From contig WASS01000016.1 of assembly GCA_009712635.1 (NCBI GenBank), positions 62,001-126,000 of the forward strand: a DNA stretch of 64,000 nt. The letters run 5' to 3'. The position numbers and the translations under genes are program-made. This document shows, piece by piece, positions 11,114 through 19,374 of this stretch. Source of the stretch: Hungatella sp. (GTDB lineage: Bacteria > Bacillota > Clostridia > Lachnospirales > Lachnospiraceae). Every line of letters starts with the position of its first letter. Within the stretch, counting starts at the first letter, position 1. The notes beneath the pieces are model-generated. The model searched no databases and was not told the DNA's origin. It was given only the letters and a program-made list of their open reading frames with translations.

Positions 11114-12594
11114 CAGTCATTCACCTCCCCAGCCGTTTCAATTGCGTGAATTACAGCCTTTGCTTTGTTACCTGATTCCTCATATTCCAGCTCCGGAACA
11201 CTGTCAGCTACAATTCCGCCGCCCGCCTGAACGGTTACCATTCCGTTTTTCTTCACTGCCATTCGTATGGCAATGCAGGTATCCATGTTTCCGGTAAAAT
11301 CAATGTATCCAAGAGCACCACCGTAGATGCCCCTGGGTTCCCTCTCCAGCTCCTCGATAATTTCACAGGCACGGATCTTTGGTGCACCGGAGAGTGTGCC
11401 GGCAGGAAGGACGGCCTCGATTGCGGAAAGCCCGTCGCAGTCTGGTCTTATGTCTGCTTCTACCTGGGAGCAGATGTGCATAATCCGGGAAAACCGGTGG
11501 ATCATCTTGTATCCGGTGACTTCAACTGTGGAAAACGCTGCAATTTTTCCCAGATCATTCCGTCCTAAATCCACAAGCATGTTATGTTCAGACAGCTCCT
11601 TTTCATCAGCAAGCAGTTCCTCTTCCAGCTGTCTGTCTTCCTCTTCACAGCGCCCTCTTGGTCTGGAACCGGCAACGGGGAAGGTGGTCAGCCTGCCGTC
11701 CTTTAACCGGACCAGGGTCTCAGGAGAGGTGCTGATGATTTCAGTCTCATCCATGTGAAGATAGACCATGTAAGGGGAGGGATTGGTGGTTCTTAACACC
11801 CGGTAAGCATTTAAAAGACTGTCGTAATACTCGCTTTTAAACTGTCTGGACAGAACTGCCTGAAAAATATCACCGTCCACAATATAATCCTTTGCCTTTT
11901 CCACCATACGGCAGTATTCCTCTTTGGTAACATTGCAGTGAAAATCCGGTCTGCCCTGTACAGCCGATTTTTTCAGAGGAGTATTTTCACCGATCATCCG
12001 TGCAATGCTTTCCAGTCTTGTACAGGCGGCTCCGTAGTTTTCCATAATCCGGTCGGTTTTCATATTTACCACAATGCTTATTTTCTGTTTCAAATGATCA
12101 TAGGCAATTACCGTATCAAACAGCATGAGATCAAAATCGCTGCAGTCCCCTTTTTTAATTGACAGCACAGGCTCCGCATACCCGATCATGCTGTAAGCAA
12201 AATATCCTACGAAACCTCCTGTAAAAGGTGGAAGTCCCGGAATTTTCGGAGAATGATATTCCTTTAAAATTTCCCGGAGAATTTCAAATGGAGTGTCAGT
12301 CGGAATAATCTCGTCAGGAGCTGCTCCTCCGTTACTGTCATATCGGCGTATGGTAACAACATGATCCTTGCAGCTGATCTTCATGACAGGATCATATCCA
12401 AGAAAGGAGTAGCGTCCCCAGTTTTCGCCGCCCTCAATGCTTTCTAACAAATAGTATTTACTGCTTAATGCACCGATTTTTCTAAGCAGTGTGATGGGGG
12501 TTACAATGTCTGCATAAATTTCCCTGCAGACTGGTATGACAGGGTAGGAAGCACCAAGCGCTTCAATCTCCCTGCAATCCGGTGTAATGTTCAT
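11113..12594 (-). CDS. trpE: Anthranilate synthase component I
   Basis: Converts chorismate plus ammonia to anthranilate. 493 aa. The N-terminal regulatory domain holds LLESIEGGENWGRYSFLG, the region that forms the tryptophan feedback site in characterised TrpE proteins. The C-terminal chorismate-binding domain has GDIFQAVLSRQF, PSPYMVYL, SRPRGRCEEED, DLGRNDLGKI, GTLSGAPK and GGGIVADS. First gene of the operon, directly behind the T-box leader; RBS AAAGGAGCC before the ATG at 12594. Confidence 0.97.
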   Translation of the reverse strand: MNITPDCREIEALGASYPVIPVCREIYADIVTPITLLRKIGALSSKYYLLESIEGGENWGRYSFLGYDPVMKISCKDHVVTIRRYDSNGGAAPDEIIPTDTPFEILREILKEYHSPKIPGLPPFTGGFVGYFAYSMIGYAEPVLSIKKGDCSDFDLMLFDTVIAYDHLKQKISIVVNMKTDRIMENYGAACTRLESIARMIGENTPLKKSAVQGRPDFHCNVTKEEYCRMVEKAKDYIVDGDIFQAVLSRQFKSEYYDSLLNAYRVLRTTNPSPYMVYLHMDETEIISTSPETLVRLKDGRLTTFPVAGSRPRGRCEEEDRQLEEELLADEKELSEHNMLVDLGRNDLGKIAAFSTVEVTGYKMIHRFSRIMHICSQVEADIRPDCDGLSAIEAVLPAGTLSGAPKIRACEIIEELEREPRGIYGGALGYIDFTGNMDTCIAIRMAVKKNGMVTVQAGGGIVADSVPELEYEESGNKAKAVIHAIETAGEVND

Positions 12595-12633
12595 AATTAC
12601 TGGCTCCTTTCCTGAATAAGAATTTTCTGTAAC

Positions 12634-12686
12634 AAAAAAAGCTCCCGTCCCTCTTCCATAGTTCTATGGATAAGAGGGACGGAAGC
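12634..12686 (-). terminator. T-box terminator of the trp leader
   Basis: Minus strand: a long stem AAGCTTCCGTCCCTCTT... / ...AAGAGGGACGGGAGCTT, 17 bp or more around a CCATAGAACTATGG inner hairpin, then seven T (12634-12640). It overlaps the antiterminator region next to the T-box sequence. Confidence 0.9.
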
Positions 12687-12944
12687 TTAAAATATACGTT
12701 CCGCGGTACCACCCTGATTGGAGAATATAGACTTCTCCCGCTTATAACACACTAACATGTGCCTCCCCTTGATAACGGATAGGAAACCCGTCGGCATCTA
12801 CTACCGGAGACAAACACCGGTTTCAAGCCGCCCTCGCAGGTCCATTCAGACCAGACATCAACGCTTCCTCTCACCAACCGGAAGCTCTCTGTGCATGATG
12901 AAGAGATCTTACTTACTCCTGCTCAACAGTTTATTACTTTGCTT
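12687..12944 (-). promoter_or_regulatory. Tryptophan T-box leader
   Basis: The conserved T-box AGGGTGGTACCGCGGAA is at 12699-12715 on the minus strand, directly before the terminator. Upstream are the Stem I features AGAGAG and GGTGAGAGGAAGCG. The candidate specifier codon TGG (12842-12844) occurs in the context GAA-TGG-ACC, followed by the usual GCGAGGGCG. The regulated genes make tryptophan, which fits the TGG specifier. Uncharged tRNA-Trp should stabilise the antiterminator and switch the operon on. Confidence 0.92.
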
Positions 12945-12950
12945 TGCTAC

Positions 12951-12979
12951 AGTATATGAGATCAGAAAGAAAATGTCAA
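12951..12979 (-). promoter_or_regulatory. Sigma-A promoter of the trp operon
   Basis: Minus strand: TTGACA (12974-12979), 17-bp spacer, TATACT (12951-12956). Transcription would begin near 12944, just before T-box Stem I. Confidence 0.75.
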
Positions 12980-13007
12980 TATGAAATTTAATTTAATTTT
13001 AACCTCA

Positions 13008-13035
13008 TTGACATTTGAAAAAATGGTGTTAGAAT
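13008..13035 (+). promoter_or_regulatory. Sigma-A promoter of proC
   Basis: TTGACA (13008-13013), 16-bp spacer, TAGAAT (13030-13035). Divergent from the trp promoter 30 bases away. Confidence 0.6.
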
Positions 13036-13075
13036 GGTGCTAATTGAAAGCAGTAAATTAGCAGGAGGAGATCAG

Positions 13076-13870
13076 ATGGCGAAGATAGGAATCATCGGAA
13101 TTGGAAATATGGGATACGCAATTGCCAAAGGATTATTGAAACAATATGGAAAAGAGGATATTGTTTTTACTGATGTGAATCAGGATCGCTGCGCCCAGGT
13201 ATCGAAGGAGCTTGGCATTGACTGGGTGAAATCAAACCAGGAGTGCGCAAAGCTTGCAACCTATATTGTTCTGGCAGTAAAACCTCAGTATTTTGATCCG
13301 CTTCTGGAGCAGCTTAAGGATACTGTGACTGAAAAAAATGTTATGATATCCATTGCACCCGGAATCACCACGACTCAGCTGAAGGAAAAACTGGGAGAGG
13401 AAAAAAGAGTGGTACGTGCCATGCCCAATACCCCAGCCCTTTTAGGAGAGGGTATGACAGGAGTCTGCTATGAGGAAAAAGCTTTTTCAGACGAAGAGAA
13501 GCACGCCATTGAAAGCATATTTACTTCCCTTGGTAAAATGAGGATTGTAGAAGAGCGCCTGATGAATGCAGTGGTATGTGTCAGCGGCAGTTCCCCTGCT
13601 TATGTCTACCTGTTTATTGAAGCACTGGCTGACAGTGCTGTTAAATACGGCCTTCCCCGTGATGCCGCTTATGAGATGGCAGCCCAGGCGGTAGCAGGAA
13701 GCGCCAGAATGGTGCTTGAGACTGGGGAGCACCCGGGAGCACTGAAAGACAAGGTCTGCTCTCCGGGAGGAACTACCATTGCCGGAGTTTCTGCCTTAGA
13801 GGAATTTGGTTTCCGCAATGCGGTGATTAAGGCATCCGATGCCTGTTTTAAGAAATGTGAGAAGATATAG
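13076..13870 (+). CDS. proC: Pyrroline-5-carboxylate reductase
   Basis: Last step of proline biosynthesis: reduces P5C with NAD(P)H. 264 aa from the ATG at 13076, chosen over the Met at 13034 because AGGAGGAG lies just upstream and because the Rossmann motif IGIIGIGNMGYAIAKGLL should begin at the N-terminus. The second signature CVSGSSPAYVYLFIEALADS and the C-terminal KDKVCSPGGTTIAGVSALEE match the family. The Nudix gene follows after 29 bases. No proA or proB is nearby. Confidence 0.95.
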   Translation: MAKIGIIGIGNMGYAIAKGLLKQYGKEDIVFTDVNQDRCAQVSKELGIDWVKSNQECAKLATYIVLAVKPQYFDPLLEQLKDTVTEKNVMISIAPGITTTQLKEKLGEEKRVVRAMPNTPALLGEGMTGVCYEEKAFSDEEKHAIESIFTSLGKMRIVEERLMNAVVCVSGSSPAYVYLFIEALADSAVKYGLPRDAAYEMAAQAVAGSARMVLETGEHPGALKDKVCSPGGTTIAGVSALEEFGFRNAVIKASDACFKKCEKI

Positions 13871-13899
13871 ACAAAGGGCAGGGAAAGGAGAAGCTTGCA

Positions 13900-14448
13900 A
13901 TGGATCAGCTTCCGGTAAAACGATTAGACAGAACCCTGAAATATCAGGGGAGCATTTTGAAAATATACGAAGATACTGTGGATGCAAACGGACATCTGGC
14001 ACACTGGGACTTTATTCATCATAATGGGGCAGCAGCAGTGGTCCCGGTTACAAAAGACGGAACTATCCTTATGGTCAGACAGTACCGCAATGCACTGGAC
14101 CGGTATACGCTGGAGGTGCCGGCGGGAGCACTGAATTTCCCGGAAGAGCCAAAGATTGACTGTGCTCACAGAGAACTGGAAGAGGAGACCGGGTATAAGA
14201 CAGAAAAAGAAAAGCTGGAATTTCTCATAAGAGTCAACACTACAGTTGCATTCTGTGATGAAGTCATTGATATCTTTGTGGCACGGGATTTAGAGCCTTC
14301 CATTCAGAATTTAGACGAAGATGAATATATTGAAGTGGAAGAATGGACCGTAAAGGATCTGGAGGAAAAGATCTATCAGGGAGAGATTACGGATGGGAAA
14401 ACCATTGCGGCTATTTTAGCGTATGCAAGGAAGTATGATGTAAAATAA
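13900..14448 (+). CDS. Nudix hydrolase, ADP-ribose pyrophosphatase type
   Basis: 182-aa Nudix protein likely to hydrolyse ADP-ribose to AMP and ribose-5-phosphate. The Nudix box spans about residues 75-99 (PAGAL...RELEEETGY), with the catalytic REXXEE core intact. One extra residue sits between the first Gly and the first Glu compared with the textbook box. RBS AAAGGAG ten bases before the ATG. It forms a short operon with proC and precedes spoIIM, a neighbourhood I recall from other Clostridia and Bacilli (nudF-spoIIM-xerD). Other nucleoside-diphosphate sugars are possible substrates. Confidence 0.88.
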   Translation: MDQLPVKRLDRTLKYQGSILKIYEDTVDANGHLAHWDFIHHNGAAAVVPVTKDGTILMVRQYRNALDRYTLEVPAGALNFPEEPKIDCAHRELEEETGYKTEKEKLEFLIRVNTTVAFCDEVIDIFVARDLEPSIQNLDEDEYIEVEEWTVKDLEEKIYQGEITDGKTIAAILAYARKYDVK

Positions 14449-14461
14449 GGGAATAAACAGA

Positions 14462-14506
14462 CCCTCTGCAGGCATAAATTATGACAAGACCTGTAGGGGG
14501 ATTTTT
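14462..14506 (+). terminator. Hairpin with U-tract abutting the spoIIM start codon
   Basis: CCCTCTGCAGG (14462-14472) pairs with CCTGTAGGGGG (14490-14500), including G-U pairs, followed by ATTTTT and then the spoIIM ATG at 14507. The only good Shine-Dalgarno for spoIIM (GGGGG) is the 3' arm of the stem. The structure could both terminate the proC/Nudix transcript and mask the ribosome site. Confidence 0.7.
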
Positions 14507-15106
14507 ATGGCCAATTACTTGCTGCGTATAAGACAAGGACTAAAGAGAAGAGCCTTAAGAGGCGGCTATATTCAGGTTCCAGGGAAAGTCAGGGCAGATG
14601 ACCGGTATCTGGTCTGCTTTTTTATCGGACTGATAGCAGGGACAGTTATTGCCAATTTCTGGTATTCATCTTTTGAAAATGAAGCCGTTTACTATCTGGG
14701 ACTGTTAAACAGAAGTAAAAATGTAAACGGACAGAATGGAATAGGGCTTTTTGGAGAAGTTTTAAGACAGAGACTGATCCAGATTTTTGTTGCATGGCTC
14801 ATAGGAATGACCGCGTATGCTGCCGTTTTGTACTGTTTTATGACAGCAGGGCTTGGATTTTCCATGGGGTTTGTCTTGTCTGTCATTACCGTACAAAAGG
14901 GATTAATGGGATTACCGTTTTTTTTCATGACAGTGATGCCCCAATGGCTTTGTTATCTGCCGTTGTGTATTCTTTTATTGTATTGGGGTGTACAGAAAGG
15001 GAAACGGTTTCGGGTTGCCGTGCTTTTTTTTATTCTTCTTCTGTGCATCATGGGAAGTGCTCTGGAAACCTGGATTAATCCTGTTTTCCTGAAATATGTC
15101 CTGTAA
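14507..15106 (+). CDS. spoIIM: Stage II sporulation protein M (DUF95)
   Basis: Integral membrane protein of the SpoIIDMP peptidoglycan-remodelling complex that drives engulfment in sporulating Firmicutes. 199 aa with about five hydrophobic segments (CFFIGLIAGTVIANFWY, LIGMTAYAAVLYCF, the long FSMGFVLSVITV stretch, then QWLCYLPLCILLLYWG and VAVLFFILLLCIMG). The N-terminal basic segment faces the cytoplasm by the positive-inside rule. Placement between a Nudix gene and xerD supports spoIIM rather than a generic DUF95 protein. The start is unusual: its SD lies inside a hairpin arm. It indicates an endospore former. Confidence 0.85.
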   Translation: MANYLLRIRQGLKRRALRGGYIQVPGKVRADDRYLVCFFIGLIAGTVIANFWYSSFENEAVYYLGLLNRSKNVNGQNGIGLFGEVLRQRLIQIFVAWLIGMTAYAAVLYCFMTAGLGFSMGFVLSVITVQKGLMGLPFFFMTVMPQWLCYLPLCILLLYWGVQKGKRFRVAVLFFILLLCIMGSALETWINPVFLKYVL

Positions 15107-15238
15107 AATGGGGATTCATGAAAAAAAAATATTGTAAAATGATTGACCAAAAGTTACCATATCTTGCGAAATAACGGAGCATGCCACCAATATCTAGTAT
15201 ATATTATGTAAAGTGCTTTTTCTTCTCAAAAAATGTGT

Positions 15239-15267
15239 TTGATTTTATCGAAAATAGTCTATATAAT
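15239..15267 (+). promoter_or_regulatory. Sigma-A promoter of xerD
   Basis: TTGATT (15239-15244), 17-bp spacer, TATAAT (15262-15267). It lies inside the longest open frame but upstream of the chosen xerD start, which supports the later start. Confidence 0.65.
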
Positions 15268-15327
15268 GTTAGGAAGAAGCCTTATTTTAGGGCATTTTTT
15301 GAAACCGGAAGGTCAGGGGATATTGAA

Positions 15328-16215
15328 ATGGTAGCCGATATTAATCATTTTATTATTTATTTAAGAGAAATAAAAAAAACATCAAAAAACACTGAGGTGT
15401 CATACCAGAGAGATTTGATTCAGATGGCTTCTTTTTTGGGGCAGCAGGGAATCATGGAAGTGGACAAGGTGACGAAAACCAGTCTGAATTCCTATATCCT
15501 GTTTCTGGAAAAAGAAGGCAGAGCGACTACTACCATTTCACGCTGTCTGGCTTCCATGAAAGCATTTTTCCATTATGAGTGCAGAGAAGGGCTGATTCCC
15601 AAAGATCCGGCAGAGCTGTTAAAAGCGCCAAAAGTTGAGAAGAAAGCGCCTACCATATTGACTGTGGATGAGGTGAACTGTCTGCTAAGCCAGCCCTGCG
15701 GAGACTCCCCCAAGGAGTTGAGGGACCGTGCCATGTTAGAACTTCTTTACGCCACTGGAATCAGGGTGTCAGAGCTGATTCATTTAGAGAGCAGAGATGT
15801 GAATCTGTCCGTGGGATATATTACATGCCGGGACGAACATAAGGAACGGATGATACCGTTTGGTAAAGTAGCCAAGCTGGCTCTTTCCGCATATATGGAA
15901 CGGGGCAGACAAGCTCTTTTAAAAGGGCAGGAATCGGACTGGCTGTTTACCAATTGCAGCGGCAAACCCATGAGCCGTCAGGGATTCTGGAAGATCATCA
16001 AATTTTACGGAGATAAAGCGGGTATTCAATCCGATATTACCCCTCATACTTTAAGGCATTCATTTGCCGCCCATCTGCTTCGCAACGGTGCGGATATCCA
16101 TGCAGTGCAGGCCATGCTTGGCCATTCTGATATGGCGACAACACAGATGTATATGAACTATGCCCAGAAAGAAAACGTGCGGCGCACCTACGCAGGGGCT
16201 CACCCAAGAAGTTAG
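15328..16215 (+). CDS. xerD: Site-specific tyrosine recombinase XerD
   Basis: Chromosome-dimer-resolution recombinase. 295 aa from the ATG at 15328, typical for XerC/D. N-terminal SAM-like core-binding domain (about residues 5-90), then the catalytic domain. The catalytic Arg is in LLYATGIRVSELIHLE, the HxxR pair in PHTLRHSFAAHLL, the next His in MLGHSDMATTQ and the nucleophile Tyr in QMYMNYA. The start was moved 49 codons into the frame because a TATAAT promoter lies in the skipped part. Its place after spoIIM and the absence of att-like repeats, phage or conjugation genes indicate the housekeeping enzyme rather than an element integrase. Confidence 0.92.
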   Translation: MVADINHFIIYLREIKKTSKNTEVSYQRDLIQMASFLGQQGIMEVDKVTKTSLNSYILFLEKEGRATTTISRCLASMKAFFHYECREGLIPKDPAELLKAPKVEKKAPTILTVDEVNCLLSQPCGDSPKELRDRAMLELLYATGIRVSELIHLESRDVNLSVGYITCRDEHKERMIPFGKVAKLALSAYMERGRQALLKGQESDWLFTNCSGKPMSRQGFWKIIKFYGDKAGIQSDITPHTLRHSFAAHLLRNGADIHAVQAMLGHSDMATTQMYMNYAQKENVRRTYAGAHPRS

Positions 16216-16249
16216 CCGGAATATAATACAGAAGAATATAAAACAATAT

Positions 16250-16278
16250 TTGCCTGTATAGATTCTTTGCGCTATAAT
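16250..16278 (+). promoter_or_regulatory. Sigma-A promoter of apt
   Basis: TTGCCT (16250-16255), 17-bp spacer, TATAAT (16273-16278), 55 bases before the apt ATG. Confidence 0.7.
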
Positions 16279-16333
16279 AGGTGAGTCGGCGTGAAAAGCT
16301 GCAGGAAAATTTTATGATTATGAGGGATAGAAG

Positions 16334-16858
16334 ATGAAGAAATTAGAAGATTATGTCACAAGCATTCCGGATTTTCCGGAGGCAGGAATTGTATTCCGTG
16401 ATGTGACTACCATTCTGGAAGACCCGGACGGACTTTCCATGGCTGTGGATGGCGTTCGTCAGATGTTAAAAGGAGTGGAATATGATTCTGTAATCGGGCC
16501 TGAGTCCAGAGGCTTTATTTTTGGTGTGCCGGTAGCCTATGCAGAGCACAAAGGCTTTATACCTGTGCGTAAGAAGGGGAAACTCCCAAGAGAAGTTCTT
16601 TCTGCTGATTATGAACTGGAATACGGCAAAGCCACAGTGGAGATTCACAAGGATTCCATTAAACCGGGACAGAAAGTGGTTATTATCGATGACCTGATTG
16701 CAACCGGAGGAACCATTGAAGCGATTATTAAGCTGGTGGAAGAACTGGGCGGCGAAGTGGTTAAGATCTGTTTTATCATGGAACTTGCCGGATTAAACGG
16801 TAGAGACAGACTTAAGGGATATGATGTAGATGCGATGATTATCTACGAAGGTAAATAA
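16334..16858 (+). CDS. apt: Adenine phosphoribosyltransferase
   Basis: Salvages adenine with PRPP to AMP. 174 aa, normal. The PRPP-binding motif VVIIDDLIATGGTIEAI is at about residues 117-133. The N-terminal KKLEDYVTSIPDFPEAGIVFRDV and IGPESRGFIFGVPVAY segments match the family closely. Monocistronic, with its own promoter and terminator. Adenosine deaminase at 32.3 kb would be a second purine-salvage gene in the window. Confidence 0.97.
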   Translation: MKKLEDYVTSIPDFPEAGIVFRDVTTILEDPDGLSMAVDGVRQMLKGVEYDSVIGPESRGFIFGVPVAYAEHKGFIPVRKKGKLPREVLSADYELEYGKATVEIHKDSIKPGQKVVIIDDLIATGGTIEAIIKLVEELGGEVVKICFIMELAGLNGRDRLKGYDVDAMIIYEGK

Positions 16859-16868
16859 TCACCTGGTA

Positions 16869-16937
16869 AGAGAATTTAAGGTTTTTTGCTGCCTGTTTTT
16901 CACAGGTGCACAAAGAGCTTTGGATTCTCTTTTTTTC
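16869..16937 (+). terminator. Intrinsic terminator of apt
   Basis: AGAGAATTTAAGG... pairs with ...CTTTGGATTCTCT over about 20 positions with G-U pairs and small bulges, then seven T (16931-16937). Confidence 0.75.
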
Positions 16938-17007
16938 TGGAGAAAGCCAGCTAAATTCGATATTTTTTTGACATAATTTATTTTTTTTTGTACATGATAC
17001 ATGTCTA

Positions 17008-17037
17008 TTGATTTTCTTATTTTGAATGTGATATGAT
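17008..17037 (+). promoter_or_regulatory. Probable promoter of the glutamate-synthase-like gene
   Basis: TTGATT (17008-17013), 18-bp spacer, TATGAT (17032-17037). An alternative -35 TTGACA at 16968-16973 has no good -10 at the right distance. Confidence 0.5.
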
Positions 17038-17045
17038 GTGTCCAA

Positions 17046-17068
17046 CACATTGAATTGTATACAATGTG
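17046..17068. promoter_or_regulatory. Palindromic operator-like site
   Basis: CACATTG...CAATGTG encloses the perfect 12-bp palindrome ATTGTATACAAT (17054-17065). It overlaps the expected transcription start of the promoter at 17008-17037. The core resembles TNGTNNNACNA sites of GntR-family repressors, but the regulator is not in the window. Confidence 0.45.
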
Positions 17069-17129
17069 CAACATAAGAACAATTGAAAACCGAAAATAAT
17101 AGAGAGCAAAAGTGAAAGGAAAATAAATT

Positions 17130-18353
17130 ATGGCTGTACATGTTATTGATGAAGCAAACAGATGCTTAAACTGTAAAAAACCATTATGCCGGCAGGGATG
17201 TCCGATACAGACTGCCATTCCCCAGATGATTCAGGCATTTAAAGAAGGGGATTTAAACAGAGCGGGTGAGATGGTATTTGAAAATAATCCCATGTCCCTG
17301 GTGTGTTCCCTGGTATGCAATCATGAGAAACAGTGTGAAGGCCACTGCATACTGGGAAAGAAAGGGCAGCCAGTCCACATCAGCAGCATTGAGAATTACA
17401 TTTCCGATACTGTTTTTGATAAGTTAAAAATTGAATGTATGCCCAAAAACGGAAAAAAGGTGGCAGTAATAGGTGCAGGACCAGCCGGAATCACCATTGC
17501 AATTCTACTGACAAAAAAGGGCTACAGTGTGACAATTTTTGATGCCAGAGATAAGGTTGGAGGAGTTTTACAGTACGGAATTCCAGAATTCCGCCTTCCC
17601 AAATCCATACTGGAGCGTTACAAGAAAAAGCTTCTGGAAATCGGAGTTAAGATTCGTCCCAACACAGCCATAGGAACGGCACTGGAAATAAAGGATTTAA
17701 TTCGTGACGGATATCAGAGTATATTTATCGGTACCGGTGTGTGGAGACCGAAAACACTGGGTGTCAAGGGAGAATCTCTGGGTAATGTCCATTATGCCAT
17801 TGATTATCTTGCCAATCCCGATGCATATAATCTGGGGGATACCGTTGCTATTATTGGAATGGGCAACTCCGCCATGGATGTGGCAAGGACAGCCATCCGC
17901 CATGGTGCCAGAAAGGTGACGCTTTATGCAAGAGGTAATGTAAGCAATGCCAGCGAGCATGAAACTGCCTATGCAAAGCTTGACGGAGCGGACTTCCAGT
18001 TTGGAAAGCAGATTGTGGAGATCACAGATGATGGTCCAGTATTTGTAAATGTCATCCATGACGAAGAAGGAAAAGCAATTGGCCAGGGGGAAGAGCGGGA
18101 ACAGTTTTTTGCAGACTCCACCATCATTTCGGTCAGCCAGGGACCAAAGAGCAAACTGGTGAATACCACCGAAGGCTTGAAAGCCAGTCAGAATGGTCTT
18201 CTCATGACGGACGACAACGGTCAGACAACCATACCTGGTATATTTGCATCCGGAGATGTGGTGTTAGGAGCCAGAACGGTGGTAGAGGCTGTGGCCTACT
18301 CAAAAACTGTGGCAGAAGCCATGGATGAATATATGAAATCAAAAGAAGAGTGA
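17130..18353 (+). CDS. NAD(P)-dependent glutamate-synthase small-subunit-like oxidoreductase
   Basis: 407-aa flavoprotein homologous to GltD. The N-terminal ferredoxin-like domain carries two cysteine sets (C12, C15, C20, C24 and C59, C63, C69, C73) for two 4Fe-4S clusters. The FAD Rossmann motif VAVIGAGPAGITIAILL is at about 110-126 and the NAD(P)H motif VAIIGMGNSAMDVA at about 236-249. Residues near GIFASGDVVLGARTVVEAVA close the FAD site. No gltB large subunit is adjacent, so it may pair with a distant partner or act as a general NAD(P)H:acceptor reductase of the PreT/NfnB type. It overlaps or abuts the AEC permease gene, indicating co-translation. Confidence 0.82.
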   Translation: MAVHVIDEANRCLNCKKPLCRQGCPIQTAIPQMIQAFKEGDLNRAGEMVFENNPMSLVCSLVCNHEKQCEGHCILGKKGQPVHISSIENYISDTVFDKLKIECMPKNGKKVAVIGAGPAGITIAILLTKKGYSVTIFDARDKVGGVLQYGIPEFRLPKSILERYKKKLLEIGVKIRPNTAIGTALEIKDLIRDGYQSIFIGTGVWRPKTLGVKGESLGNVHYAIDYLANPDAYNLGDTVAIIGMGNSAMDVARTAIRHGARKVTLYARGNVSNASEHETAYAKLDGADFQFGKQIVEITDDGPVFVNVIHDEEGKAIGQGEEREQFFADSTIISVSQGPKSKLVNTTEGLKASQNGLLMTDDNGQTTIPGIFASGDVVLGARTVVEAVAYSKTVAEAMDEYMKSKEE

Positions 18354-18358
18354 TAAAT

Positions 18359-19267
18359 ATGATAAATAGCAGTCTTATAAACCTGCAGGGTATGCTTTTT
18401 TTACTGGTTGCAGCCGGAGTGATTCTAAGGAAACTGGGAATCCTGCCGGACAGTGCAAAACAGGTGCTGACCGATCTGGTGATTGATCTCATCCTGCCGT
18501 GCAATATAATAAGTTCCTTTCTCATTGAATTTAATCTGGATATATTAAAAGGTTTTGCAGCTATCCTGCTGATTGCCACACTGATTCAGTTTGGCTGTCT
18601 GATCATAGCCAATACCTTTTATAATAAGGAGCCGGACCGGCGAAAGAAGGTGCTTCAGTATGGAACCGTCTGCTCCAATGCCGGTTTTATGGGAAACCCA
18701 ATAGCAGAAGGGGTTTACGGAGCAGAAGGATTAATGTATGCATCCATCTTCCTCGTTCCCCAGCGAATTGTCATGTGGTCTGCGGGAGTATCTTATTTTA
18801 CAGAAAGTCCGGACAGGAAGACAGTAGTAAAGAAAGTTCTTACCCACCCATGTATCGTTGCAGTGTATATTGGCCTGTTTTTTATGATTACCCAGATATC
18901 AATGCCGGTATTTTTAGAGAATACCATACGGAATGTGGGCGGCTGTACCACAACTGTTTCCATGATATTAATCGGTACCATACTTGCAGAGGTGAAAGCG
19001 GGAAGTATCTTGGATAAAGGGATTATGAAATATACCCTGATCCGTTTGTTTTTTATTCCCTTTCTGGTATATATCTGCTGCCGTCTTTTTCCTGTGCGCC
19101 CTATGATATCCGGCGTGTCCGTGCTGCTTACTGGTATGCCTGCGGGGAGTACCACTGCCATACTGGCGGCTAAATATGACGGAGACTATATCTTTGCAAC
19201 AAAATGTGTGGTGGTAACAACCCTGTTATCACTTGTGACCATCCCACTATGGTGCATGGTTTTATAA
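18359..19267 (+). CDS. AEC-family permease (auxin efflux carrier superfamily)
   Basis: 302-aa membrane protein, about ten hydrophobic segments, of the AEC family that exports or exchanges organic anions such as malate. Typical features are the N-terminal LLVAAGVILRKLGILPD, FMGNPIAEGVYGAEGLMYASIF in the middle, and a C-terminal GMPAGSTTAILAAKYDGDYIFATKCVVVTTLLS segment. The ATG at 18359 was preferred over the GTG at 18350 because AGAAGAG lies eight bases upstream. It starts just after the stop of the oxidoreductase gene, so the pair may work on one metabolite. Substrate is unknown. Confidence 0.82.
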   Translation: MINSSLINLQGMLFLLVAAGVILRKLGILPDSAKQVLTDLVIDLILPCNIISSFLIEFNLDILKGFAAILLIATLIQFGCLIIANTFYNKEPDRRKKVLQYGTVCSNAGFMGNPIAEGVYGAEGLMYASIFLVPQRIVMWSAGVSYFTESPDRKTVVKKVLTHPCIVAVYIGLFFMITQISMPVFLENTIRNVGGCTTTVSMILIGTILAEVKAGSILDKGIMKYTLIRLFFIPFLVYICCRLFPVRPMISGVSVLLTGMPAGSTTAILAAKYDGDYIFATKCVVVTTLLSLVTIPLWCMVL

Positions 19268-19290
19268 TTCAGTAATTAAATTAAAATGAC

Positions 19291-19328
19291 AAAACGGCAC
19301 CTTCTCTTCCATGAGTAGATGCCGTTTT
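19291..19328 (+). terminator. Intrinsic terminator after the AEC permease gene
   Basis: AAAACGGCA (19291-19299) pairs with TGCCGTTTT (19320-19328), a 9-bp stem whose 3' arm ends in T. Because of the A-rich left arm it could also work for the convergent ATPase gene. Confidence 0.7.
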
Positions 19329-19374
19329 CTTAATGATACACTGATTAGAATTATTTAATGAGCCAAAGCTCCAA

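Noticed and set aside
15328-16215. Integrase of a mobile element
   Set aside because: The protein is XerD-like in length and motifs, lies in the spoIIM-xerD housekeeping context, and has no att repeats, tRNA target, phage or conjugation genes beside it.
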